From NCBI GenBank assembly GCA_964446495.1, contig CAYUOY010000184.1, positions 1-7,341 of the forward strand: a DNA stretch of 7,341 bases, written 5' to 3'. Below, in pieces: positions 1-6,931 of this stretch (its first letter is position 1; each line of letters starts with the position of its first letter). The position numbers were made by a program, and so were the translations under genes. Source of the stretch: JAADHU01 sp964446495 (GTDB lineage Bacteria > Pseudomonadota > Gammaproteobacteria > Steroidobacterales > Woeseiaceae). The notes beneath the pieces were generated by a model. It was not told the DNA's origin, did not search any database, and was given only the letters and a program-made list of their open reading frames with translations.

Positions 1-138
1 GGGATCGTCAGGTCCCAGGAACGCACTGATGAAATTGATTCCCTGAACGCCGCCTCGATGAGCCAGTTCACGGGCGAGATCGTCCGGAAGGTTACGAGCC
101 ACATCCTGCTGCGACCGAAAGTTTGAATGCGACGCCAG
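1..138 (-). pseudogene. M19 (membrane/renal-type) dipeptidase fragment, N-terminus missing
   Basis: In a different minus-strand frame from the Lrp head, positions 138 to 1 read LASHSNFRSQQDVARNLPDD followed by LARELAHRGGVQGINFISAF and LGPDDP. This is the characteristic middle of peptidase family M19: SHSN carries a zinc-ligand histidine, RNLPDD is the family RN.[TP]DD block, and ARGGV.GINF is the next conserved strand. M19 enzymes are zinc dipeptidases; the mammalian member cleaves Cys-Gly derived from glutathione. The front half, with the HxD zinc site and bridging Glu, is absent: upstream the frame runs into the Lrp gene and meets a TGA there. The gene continues past the left edge, so the remainder may be intact. 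An ATG at 141 in this frame could in principle start a short product, but no family member starts there. The assignment rests on about 45 residues. Confidence 0.7.
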
Positions 139-248
139 CATGCTGAGCTCGACATGCCGACTTTTTCTGCCAGTTCCTGCATAGTCAGGCGGCTGTCTTG
201 TTGCAGTTCACGCAGAATGGCGCGGTCCTGTCTTCCAAGCATGCTCAT
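3..248 (-). CDS. Lrp/AsnC-family regulator, N-terminal HTH only, broken at a junction
   Basis: Reading the minus strand from ATG at 248, the first 41 residues are a clear Lrp/AsnC helix-turn-helix head: MSMLGRQDRAILRELQQDSR is followed by LTMQELAEKVGMSSSACWRR. This matches the family pattern of an acidic first helix (D8, R9, A10, I11, L12), then ELAE..G.S..AC..R for the recognition helix. The start is supported by AAGAAGG four bases upstream. After I41 (about 126) the homology stops; the expected linker and the RAM amino-acid-binding domain of a roughly 150-residue regulator are absent. The frame stays open to the window edge, but that tail (TFGRSRMWLVTFRTISPVNW and onward) resembles nothing in the family, because the DNA there encodes an M19 dipeptidase in another frame. 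Lrp-type proteins bind DNA as oligomers through the RAM domain, so this product is probably non-functional. It lies divergent to the oxidoreductase operon, a usual place for its regulator. Confidence 0.75.
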   Translation of the reverse strand, partial: MSMLGRQDRAILRELQQDSRLTMQELAEKVGMSSSACWRRIQTFGRSRMWLVTFRTISPVNWLIEAAFRESISSVRSWDLTI

Positions 249-406
249 TTCGCCTTCTTGCCAAAATCTGGCTTATTTTACCATTATTTAACTATTTTTG
301 GATATCTGTCCCTTTTTAGGCAACTGCAGCGGGTATTTTTGGCATCCCTTTTCGGTGCAGGTCTGCCATTATTGGCGGCTACTTGTTGTACTGCCCTGGG
401 ATCAAC
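249..406. promoter_or_regulatory. Divergent intergenic region with repeated TGCCA / T-tract elements
   Basis: This AT-rich stretch separates the minus-strand Lrp head from the plus-strand oxidoreductase gene and must hold both promoters. Directly visible are an 8-bp inverted repeat TGCCAAAA (259-266) and TTTTGGCA (337-344); a direct repeat ATTTTTGG at 294-301 and 335-342; T5 tracts at 295, 313 and 336, about two helical turns apart; a direct repeat CCATTATT at 281-288 and 366-373; and a small palindrome GCCA-TTAT-TGGC at 365-376. Lrp/AsnC regulators commonly bind several phased AT-rich sites and repress their own gene, so this is a plausible operator array. No single site matches a consensus well enough to be called on its own, and no convincing -35/-10 pair for the plus-strand gene was found. 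Confidence 0.4.
275..280 (-). promoter_or_regulatory. Candidate -10 element for the Lrp gene
   Basis: On the minus strand the hexamer TAAAAT (five of six matches to TATAAT) lies 26 bases upstream of the ATG at 248, giving a predicted leader of about 20 nt. The upstream -35 match is poor: TATCCA at an 18-bp spacing shares three positions with TTGACA. In such AT-rich DNA this could occur by chance. Confidence 0.3.
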
Positions 407-3400
407 ATGGACGTCGCCAAAGCCTCATCGCCTGCCCGTTATCCACTCGATAACTATGAGTTGCTGGATCGTTACCGCCGGGAATCGGGTCGTGTATTTC
501 TCACCGGCACCCAAGCGCTGGTCAAGTTGCCGTTGATGCAACGTACGATGGATCGGGCAGCGGGGCTTAATACCGCCGGCTTTATCAGTGGCTACCGTGG
601 CTCGCCGCTGGGTGGCTATGATCAGGAGTTGTGGCGAGCGCAGCGTTTTCTGGACGACAGCAATATCCGGTTTCTGCCGGCGGTTAATGAAGAGCTGGCA
701 GCGACCGCGATTCACGGGACTCAGCAAGTCGAAAACGATCCGCAGCGGACGGTCGATGGTGTCTTCGGCATCTGGTATGGCAAAGGACCTGGCGTGGATC
801 GAGCCGGGGATGCATTGAAACACGGCAATGCCTATGGCAGTTCACCGCACGGTGGCGTCCTGGTGGTCGCCGGTGACGATCATGGCTGTGTGTCATCGTC
901 CATGTCGCATCAGTCCGACGTTGCGTTTATGAGCTGGATGATGCCGAACCTGAATCCGGCCAGTGTGGCGGAGTATTTGCAGTTCGGGCTTTATGGCATT
1001 GCGTTGTCGCGCTTTTCCGGGATGTGGGTTGGCTTCAAGGCCATATCCGAAACCGTGGAGTCCTCGATGTCGATCGAGTTGCCACCCTACCCCGAATTCA
1101 CCATTCCATCCGACTTCGTCATACCGCCTGAAGGCTTGCACATTCGCTGGCCCGACTTTCCGGGACCGCAGATTGAAGAACGGTTTGCCGCAAAAAAGGC
1201 TGCTGTGCTCGCTTTCGCCGAAGCCAACCCGATCGACCGAAGGATATTTGATACACCGAATGCTCGTTACGGCATCGTGACCACGGGCAAAGGTCATCTG
1301 GATTTGATTGAAGCGCTGCAACTGCTGGGAATTGATGCTGATGAAGCGAGACGAATAGGCCTCGACGTTTACAAGATCGGCATGGTGTGGCCGCTCGCGC
1401 ACGACTCCGCACTGAATTTCGTCCGCGAAAAACACGAAGTTCTCGTGGTGGAGGAAAAGCGCGGCCTGATCGAGAGTCAGTTCAAAGAATACTTCTACGA
1501 CTATCCGGGACACAAGCCGCAGCGCATGGTCGGCAAGGAAGATGAAAACGGCGCGCCCCTGGTTCCCTGGACGGGAGAACTCTCACCCATACAACTGGCG
1601 GGTATCGTGGCACAGCGTCTCGACGCAATGGGTATGACGCGCAACCTGGTGGCACGTGCGCAAAGGTTGCGCTCGGACGATGCAGACATCATAGAAATCA
1701 GTGGCGCAACGCGAACGCCGTACTTCTGCTCAGGCTGTCCTCACAATACCTCAACCAAACTTCCGACCGGATCAAAAGCCCTGGCCGGAATCGGCTGCCA
1801 TTTCATGGCCAACTGGATGGAGCGCGATACGGACGGGCTCATTCAGATGGGTGGCGAGGGTATCAACTGGGTTTCGCGATCGATGTTCAACGGTGATGAG
1901 CATATTTTCCAGAACCTGGGAGACGGCACTTATTACCATTCCGGTTCCCTGGCCATTCGCCAGGCGCTGGCGGCGAAAACCAATATCACCTACAAGATTC
2001 TTTTCAATGACGCCGTCGCGATGACGGGTGGTCAACCGGTTGACGGACCCATCAGTGTTCAGGCCATCGCACAGTCCGTACGGGCAGAAGGTGTCGAGCG
2101 AATTGCGCTGGTGTCGGATGAGCCGGAGCAATTTCGGGCCAGTGATTTTCCGGCGGGCGTGACCCTGTCACATCGTCGTGAGCTGGACGCCATCCAGAGG
2201 GAGTTGCGTGATATCGCCGGTGTCACAGTACTCATCTATGCACAAACCTGCGCTACCGAGAAACGCCGGCGGCGCAAACGCGGCCTGCTGGAAGATCCGC
2301 AGAAATTTGTCGTCATTAATGATCTTGTCTGCGAAGGCTGCGGCGACTGCTCCATTGAGTCGAATTGCCTTTCGATCGTGCCTAAAGAAACCACCTTCGG
2401 TCGCAAACGACAAATCGACCAGAATAATTGTAACAAGGATTTTTCGTGCATCAACGGTTTCTGTCCAAGCTTCGTTACCGTCGAAGGTGGTGAGAAGTCG
2501 CCACGATCCGGTTCGGGGACCCACGCTTATCCAACAGACCAGATCGAGGCACTGGCATCGCCGGACCTGCCGGAGCTTGATGACAGTTTTGACTTGCTGG
2601 TCACGGGAGTTGGTGGCACCGGTGTCGTGACGGTCGGTGCGCTGATCGCCATGGCCGCGCATCTTGAGGGCAAAGGTGCCAGCGTCCTGGACTTCATGGG
2701 TTTCGCGCAGAAATTCGGTCCGGTGCTGTCGTATATACGTATCGCCAGCGAACCGGCCGCATTAAACCAGGTACGCGTAGACGACCAACAGGCCGATGCT
2801 CTGATCGGCTGTGACCTGGTTGTGAGCTCATCCCCAAAAGCTTCCCGAACCTATCGGCGCGGACACACCCGGGCCGTACTCAACACGACGGAGATTTCAA
2901 CGGCCGACTTCGTATTGCACCGGGACGCCATATTAAAGCCCGAGCAACGAATTGAGGCCGTCGGGAATGCCATTGGCCCGAATAATCTGTTCACCGTTGC
3001 GGCGAACCAGCTGGCAACCACCTTTCTTGGCGACACAATCTATGCAAACGTGCTGATGCTCGGCCATGCATGGCAGCACTCTCTCGTGCCGGTGTCTGAA
3101 CATGCTTTGCTGCGTGCGATCGAAATCAATGCGGTTAAGGTCGAGGAAAACAAGAAAGCATTTCACCTTGGACGCCTTGCCGCTGCCAACCCTGATTTCA
3201 TCCAGGAACAATTAGCAACGACCGAACCGGTTCGCGAGACGCTCGAGAATATGATCGAGCGGCGTGCGGATTTCCTGCGTGACTATCAGAATGGTGAATT
3301 GTCACAGAAATACACGCAACTCGTTGAGCGGGTCCGGAATCTGGAGACAGGAATCGCGACGGACGATCATAACGAACTGACAGAAACCGTTGCCCGGGCG

Positions 3401-3892
3401 TATTTCAAGACACTGGCCTACAAAGATGAGTATGAAGTTGCGAGGCTGCACGTTGATACTGGATTCCTGGCCAGGATCCGGCAGGATTTCGGCAATGCTG
3501 CAAAAATTCGCTTTCACCTCGCGCCGCCGATTCTGGGTGGCTCATTGGACGCTCGCGGACGACCGGGGAAGAAGCAATTCGGCACCTGGATGATCCCGGT
3601 ATTTGGCATGCTGGCGAAAATGAGGGGTTTGCGGGGCACGGCCTTTGACGTCTTCGGCCATTCTGCCGAAAGACGCATGGAACGAGCATTGATCGGGGAG
3701 TTTGAGAAAACGGTTGATACCCTGTTGGCCGGTCTAACCGCAGACAATATCGATGAGGCGCAGAGAATCATTGGCTTGTACATGGACATTCGCGGCTTTG
3801 GACCGGTGAAAATGGATGCCGTGGAGAAGGTTCGGCCGCTAATTGAGCGGGCGATGACTGGATATGCGACGTCGGCGGAGAAGGCGGCCTGA
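407..3892 (+). CDS. Fused indolepyruvate ferredoxin oxidoreductase (IorA-IorB type), 1161 aa
   Basis: Cytoplasmic TPP and iron-sulfur enzyme that oxidatively decarboxylates aryl-pyruvates (indolepyruvate, phenylpyruvate) or related 2-oxoacids to acyl-CoA, CO2 and reduced ferredoxin. Domains in order: a TPP pyrimidine-binding domain (about 20-235) with GYRGSPLGGYD at 62-72, NEELAATA (94-101) carrying the activating Glu, and GKGPGVDRAGDA; a transketolase-C-like domain (about 287-400); a TPP pyrophosphate domain with CSGCPHN (441-447) and a GDG-X26-ND motif (GDGTYYHSG at 505, NDAVAMTGGQ at 534); a Cys-rich iron-sulfur segment with Cys 642, 645, 648, 654, 675, 681 and 686; a gamma (IorB-like) domain starting at GVGGTGV (734) with GFAQKFGPV; and a C-terminal DUF6537-like region with GRPGKKQFGTW. 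Length and order match the one-chain proteobacterial enzymes. ATG at 407 is preferred to in-frame TTG at 383, because the conserved part starts near residue 14; its ribosome site (GGGAT) is weak. First gene of the probable operon. The exact substrate is not readable from sequence. Confidence 0.95.
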   Translation: MDVAKASSPARYPLDNYELLDRYRRESGRVFLTGTQALVKLPLMQRTMDRAAGLNTAGFISGYRGSPLGGYDQELWRAQRFLDDSNIRFLPAVNEELAATAIHGTQQVENDPQRTVDGVFGIWYGKGPGVDRAGDALKHGNAYGSSPHGGVLVVAGDDHGCVSSSMSHQSDVAFMSWMMPNLNPASVAEYLQFGLYGIALSRFSGMWVGFKAISETVESSMSIELPPYPEFTIPSDFVIPPEGLHIRWPDFPGPQIEERFAAKKAAVLAFAEANPIDRRIFDTPNARYGIVTTGKGHLDLIEALQLLGIDADEARRIGLDVYKIGMVWPLAHDSALNFVREKHEVLVVEEKRGLIESQFKEYFYDYPGHKPQRMVGKEDENGAPLVPWTGELSPIQLAGIVAQRLDAMGMTRNLVARAQRLRSDDADIIEISGATRTPYFCSGCPHNTSTKLPTGSKALAGIGCHFMANWMERDTDGLIQMGGEGINWVSRSMFNGDEHIFQNLGDGTYYHSGSLAIRQALAAKTNITYKILFNDAVAMTGGQPVDGPISVQAIAQSVRAEGVERIALVSDEPEQFRASDFPAGVTLSHRRELDAIQRELRDIAGVTVLIYAQTCATEKRRRRKRGLLEDPQKFVVINDLVCEGCGDCSIESNCLSIVPKETTFGRKRQIDQNNCNKDFSCINGFCPSFVTVEGGEKSPRSGSGTHAYPTDQIEALASPDLPELDDSFDLLVTGVGGTGVVTVGALIAMAAHLEGKGASVLDFMGFAQKFGPVLSYIRIASEPAALNQVRVDDQQADALIGCDLVVSSSPKASRTYRRGHTRAVLNTTEISTADFVLHRDAILKPEQRIEAVGNAIGPNNLFTVAANQLATTFLGDTIYANVLMLGHAWQHSLVPVSEHALLRAIEINAVKVEENKKAFHLGRLAAANPDFIQEQLATTEPVRETLENMIERRADFLRDYQNGELSQKYTQLVERVRNLETGIATDDHNELTETVARAYFKTLAYKDEYEVARLHVDTGFLARIRQDFGNAAKIRFHLAPPILGGSLDARGRPGKKQFGTWMIPVFGMLAKMRGLRGTAFDVFGHSAERRMERALIGEFEKTVDTLLAGLTADNIDEAQRIIGLYMDIRGFGPVKMDAVEKVRPLIERAMTGYATSAEKAA

Positions 3893-3951
3893 TATTGAAT
3901 TCAGCGGCCAATGTCTTCCTGTCAGCCCACCGCTCATGCGAAGATACCGCC

Positions 3952-4998
3952 ATGCAACCTGCCATTCTCAATGATCCTATTCAGTACCCGCTGAAGGATG
4001 CGCCCGGCCCAGGTGCGACACTACCGGTCGCCCCAGGTATTCACTGGTTGCGTATGCCCTTGCCATTCGCTTTGAGCCACATCAACTTGTGGTTGCTGGA
4101 ATCGGCGGACAGTTGGGACATCGTCGATACCGGCGTTAGCAATAAAGAAAGTCGCTCCGTTTGGAAAAATATACTTTCTACTGTGATACGAAACGCACCC
4201 GTGGAACGAATTTTCGTCACTCACATGCATCCGGACCACGCCGGATCCGCTGGCTGGCTTTGCGATGAGCTTGATGCTGAGTTGTGGATGAGCCGCGAGG
4301 AGTATTTGCTGTGCCGTATTCTAACGGCCGACACCGGTCGTGAAACACCACAAGCCGGTATCGATTTCTACCATGCCGCGGGATTCCCGGCGGAGGCCAT
4401 GGATCGCTACCAGGAAATGTTCGGCCTGTTCGGCCGCTTTGTGTCGCCGCTCCCCGATGCCTTCACCCGCCTTCAGGACGGTGATGAAATTGATATTGCC
4501 GGCCAGCAATGGCGGGTCATTGTAGGTCGCGGCCATTCTCCCGAACACGCCTGCCTTTATTCTGCCAGGAACAATGTGTTGATTGCAGGCGACCAGTTGT
4601 TACCCAGAATCTCATCCAACGTCAGTGTATTTCCGACTGAACCGGCGGCCAATCCGCTCGCAGAATGGATAGCGTCGCTCGGATACTTGAAAGAACAGGT
4701 GCCCGCGGACGTTCTGGTTTTGCCCGCTCATGGAAAGCCATTTTATGGGGCCCATGCGCGACTGGACCAACTAGCCCACGAACATGCATCCTGCCTCGAT
4801 GCGCTGGAAAACTTGTGCAAGAAGCCACAACGTGCGGTGGATACCTTCCCTGCATTGTTCAAGGCCAAAATCGGGGACAGTAACCTGATCATGGCGACGG
4901 GTGAATCCATTGCACATCTGAATTACCTGATGGATACCGGAAGGATTGCACGACATTCCGACGCTGACGGTGTGTACTGGTATGAATCCGGCACCTAG
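3952..4998 (+). CDS. Metallo-beta-lactamase-fold hydrolase (glyoxalase II-like), 348 aa
   Basis: Likely cytoplasmic di-zinc hydrolase; no signal peptide is seen. All seven metal ligands of the fold are present: THMHPDH gives His91, His93, Asp95 and His96; GRGHSPEH gives His195; AGDQ gives Asp214; and LPAHG gives His260. The N-terminal block (LRMPLPFALSHINLWLLE, then DIVDTG) is typical of a proteobacterial subgroup of glyoxalase II-like hydrolases about 350 residues long. The C-terminal 35 residues (MATGESIAHLNYLMDTGRI onward) look like the winged-helix tail of that subgroup. It starts 59 bp after the oxidoreductase stop and ends 21 bp before the gamma-glutamyltransferase, so co-transcription is likely. 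In-frame TTG at 3895, two bases after the upstream stop, would add 19 residues (NSAANVFLSAHRSCEDTA after the initiator) that do not resemble the family; ATG at 3952 is preferred, although its ribosome site is weak. The substrate is unknown; thioester or glutathione-thioester hydrolysis is only suggested by the fold and context. Confidence 0.92.
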   Translation: MQPAILNDPIQYPLKDAPGPGATLPVAPGIHWLRMPLPFALSHINLWLLESADSWDIVDTGVSNKESRSVWKNILSTVIRNAPVERIFVTHMHPDHAGSAGWLCDELDAELWMSREEYLLCRILTADTGRETPQAGIDFYHAAGFPAEAMDRYQEMFGLFGRFVSPLPDAFTRLQDGDEIDIAGQQWRVIVGRGHSPEHACLYSARNNVLIAGDQLLPRISSNVSVFPTEPAANPLAEWIASLGYLKEQVPADVLVLPAHGKPFYGAHARLDQLAHEHASCLDALENLCKKPQRAVDTFPALFKAKIGDSNLIMATGESIAHLNYLMDTGRIARHSDADGVYWYESGT

Positions 4999-5019
4999 CC
5001 CGGACTATTGGAAACTAAC

Positions 5020-6741
5020 ATGCGAAGTCGAAAACCTATTTTCGTACCACTGCTCGCTCTTTCTTATCTGCTGACCGCCTGCGCTCCGCCCGAGCCCGAA
5101 CCGACTGCCGTGGTCGAACACGCCGAGACCACCCGGAGTGCGGCCGTTGCAATGCCCGACAAATACGGTGCGGCTGTCAGCGAAGAAATTCTCCGCGCTG
5201 GCGGCAATGCAGTCGATGCCGGCATTGCGGCAGGATTCGCGCTGGCCGTCAGCTTCCCGGAGGCCGGGAATATCGGCGGTGGCGGTTTCATGTTGATTCG
5301 CATGAACGGCGAGGACTCCTTCATTGACTACCGGGAAAAAGCGCCGGGTGCTGCAGACCGGGACATGTACCTCGACGAAAATGGCGATGTCATCAAGCAA
5401 GCGAGCCTGCTGGGTCACCTGGCCGTTGGCGTACCCGGAACGGTTGCCGGATTCTGGGAAGCGCATAAGCGCTACGGCACCCTGCCATGGAGCGATCTGC
5501 TCGCCCCGGCCATCCGTATTGCCGAAGACGGGTTTGAGGTGCCGGAAAAACTCGGCGGTGGCATGTTATCGCGCCTCGAGATGTATGAGGGCAAGACCAA
5601 TTTCTCCGATTACTTTGGTGATATGAAGACGGGCGAACTGCACCGACAACCCGAACTGGCAAACACATTGAGGCGTATTGCCAAAGACGGTGTCGACGGG
5701 TTCTACGCGGGAGCAACCGCCGATATGATTGTTGCCGAGATGGAGCGAGGCGATGGACTCATCACACGACAGGACCTGGCCGACTATGAAGCTATCTGGC
5801 GCGAGCCTTTGCGTGGTCAGTGGAGAGGTTATGAAGTGGTAGCGGCGCCGTTACCCAGCTCGGGCGGATTCGCACTGATCCAGCTACTGAAGATGCGCGA
5901 TTACATCGATCACTACTTTCAAGGGGTGACCCATAATTCCGCGCAATACATCCATCTTGTCGCTGAAATCGAAAAACGCGTTTTTGCGGATCGTGCAGAA
6001 TACCTGGGCGATCCGGATTTCGTTGATAGCCGAATCGACGAGTTGCTGAGCGATGAATACATCAAACTCAGGGCCCAGGAAATCAACCCGGAAGCCATAT
6101 CAATGGATGTCGGCGCCGGAACGGGCCTCGAGACTCATGACACCACCCACTACTCCGTTCTCGATCAATGGGGTAACGCGGTATCGAATACCTACACGCT
6201 TAATCTTGGGTTTGGCAGCGGCGTCGTTGTCGAAGGAGCGGGTTTCCTCCTGAATAATGAAATGGATGACTTCAGCGCCAAAGCAGGTGTCCCGAACGTA
6301 TTCGGCGCCGTCGGTAGCAAAGCCAATGAGATTCAACCCGGGAAACGCATGTTGTCGTCCATGACGCCGACCATTCTCGTGAAAGACGGCGAAGTGGCAA
6401 TGGTCATCGGCACACCGGGCGGCACAACCATTTTTACGTCCGTTTTTCAGACGATTATGAATATCGTCGATTTCGGCATGACACCGCTGGCCGCAACCGA
6501 CGCCGCACGATTTCACCACCAGTTACTGCCACCCGATCTGATTTTTCTCGGTCCCAGCCGTCCACTTCCGGAGGAGACGTTGAAAGCGCTGGGGGACCGC
6601 GGCTATCGCACGATGAGCCCCTATGACTTCGGGGACGTGCAGGTAATCTATGTCGAGGGTGAGAAAGTTGAAGCGGCTTCCGACCCGAGAAACCGTGGTC
6701 AGTCGCGGGTTTTTGGTATTGAATCAAGCGCGGAGAATTAG
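5020..6741 (+). CDS. ggt: Gamma-glutamyltransferase, predicted lipoprotein, 573 aa
   Basis: Self-cleaving N-terminal nucleophile hydrolase that removes or transfers the gamma-glutamyl group of glutathione and similar compounds outside the cytoplasm. Residues 1-21 form a lipoprotein signal (basic start, hydrophobic core, lipobox LTAC with Cys21), followed by a Pro/Glu tether (APPEPEPTAVVEH). Large subunit: NAVDAGIAAGFALAV, NIGGGGFMLIR and DYREKAP with Arg105, the counterpart of substrate-binding Arg114 in E. coli. Cleavage is expected before Thr375 in DTTHYSVLD, giving a small subunit of about 199 residues with Thr393 and Asn395 (YTLN), Asp417 (MDDFS), Ser446-Ser447 (LSSMTPT) and Gly467-Gly468 (TPGGTT). 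Every active-site position compared with the E. coli enzyme is kept; the lid-loop Tyr444 is replaced by Phe428 (PNVFGAVG). Length is close to the E. coli enzyme (580). ATG at 5020 gives a better signal peptide than in-frame TTG at 5008. Last gene of the plus-strand cluster. Some members of the family act as amidases or acylases, but this one keeps the transpeptidase motifs. Confidence 0.96.
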   Translation: MRSRKPIFVPLLALSYLLTACAPPEPEPTAVVEHAETTRSAAVAMPDKYGAAVSEEILRAGGNAVDAGIAAGFALAVSFPEAGNIGGGGFMLIRMNGEDSFIDYREKAPGAADRDMYLDENGDVIKQASLLGHLAVGVPGTVAGFWEAHKRYGTLPWSDLLAPAIRIAEDGFEVPEKLGGGMLSRLEMYEGKTNFSDYFGDMKTGELHRQPELANTLRRIAKDGVDGFYAGATADMIVAEMERGDGLITRQDLADYEAIWREPLRGQWRGYEVVAAPLPSSGGFALIQLLKMRDYIDHYFQGVTHNSAQYIHLVAEIEKRVFADRAEYLGDPDFVDSRIDELLSDEYIKLRAQEINPEAISMDVGAGTGLETHDTTHYSVLDQWGNAVSNTYTLNLGFGSGVVVEGAGFLLNNEMDDFSAKAGVPNVFGAVGSKANEIQPGKRMLSSMTPTILVKDGEVAMVIGTPGGTTIFTSVFQTIMNIVDFGMTPLAATDAARFHHQLLPPDLIFLGPSRPLPEETLKALGDRGYRTMSPYDFGDVQVIYVEGEKVEAASDPRNRGQSRVFGIESSAEN

Positions 6742-6823
6742 TATTCCCCGGAGTCGCGCTCCTGCCAATGCAGCAAACGAAAATATCAGCGCGACGCGTG
6801 GTGCGCGCTCACTGGAATATGGC

Positions 6824-6857
6824 TGCGTCCGGTCGTGTTCCTGGAGGACTGGCCGCA
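6824..6857. terminator. Imperfect stem-loop between convergent genes
   Basis: Arms TGCGTCCGGTC (6824-6834) and GACTGGCCGCA (6847-6857) can form an 11-bp stem with nine Watson-Crick pairs, one G-U wobble and one mismatch, around a 12-nt loop. It lies 82 bp after the gamma-glutamyltransferase stop and 73 bp past the end of the opposing carrier gene, a sensible place to end both transcripts. No T-run follows on either strand, so it is not a canonical intrinsic terminator. The rest of 6742-6930 shows no gene. Confidence 0.3.
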
Positions 6858-6903
6858 AAAGTCGACCCCGGACACGCAATCTAGTGGCGACGCCTGCAAA
6901 CTA

Positions 6904-6931
6904 ATCGCCGGAGTCCGACCTGGTAGGCGAT
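6904..6931 (-). terminator. Weak inverted repeat at the end of the carrier gene
   Basis: ATCGCC (6904-6909) and GGCGAT (6926-6931) form a perfect 6-bp inverted repeat with a 16-nt loop, overlapping the last base of the carrier stop codon (TCA at 6931-6933 on the plus strand). On the minus strand the stem is followed by TAGTTTGC, a short and broken T-run. It is short and long-looped, so it may be coincidental. Confidence 0.2.

Noticed and set aside
3..125. The Lrp frame continuing open to the left edge as a novel C-terminal domain
   Set aside because: The same DNA in another frame encodes convincing M19 dipeptidase sequence, so the open tail is accidental.
383..406. TTG start for the oxidoreductase, adding eight residues
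   Set aside because: The added residues are not family-like, and the ATG at 407 lies a normal distance before the conserved region.
198..536. 112-codon plus-strand open frame spanning the promoter region and the oxidoreductase start
   Set aside because: It overlaps the Lrp head, the AT-rich intergenic DNA and the start of the oxidoreductase in another frame; no recognisable motif and no ribosome site.
893..1513. 206-codon minus-strand open frame inside the oxidoreductase gene
   Set aside because: It is fully antisense to conserved TPP-domain coding sequence and its translation resembles no family; a shadow of the GC-rich codon pattern.
3895..3951. TTG start for the metallo-hydrolase immediately after the oxidoreductase stop (possible translational coupling)
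   Set aside because: The 19 extra residues look non-homologous and a good ATG follows at 3952; kept only as an alternative.
6748..6915. Direct repeat CCGGAGTC at 6748-6755 and 6908-6915 as a possible attachment or insertion footprint
   Set aside because: Eight bases in GC-rich DNA is within chance, and no mobile gene lies between the copies.
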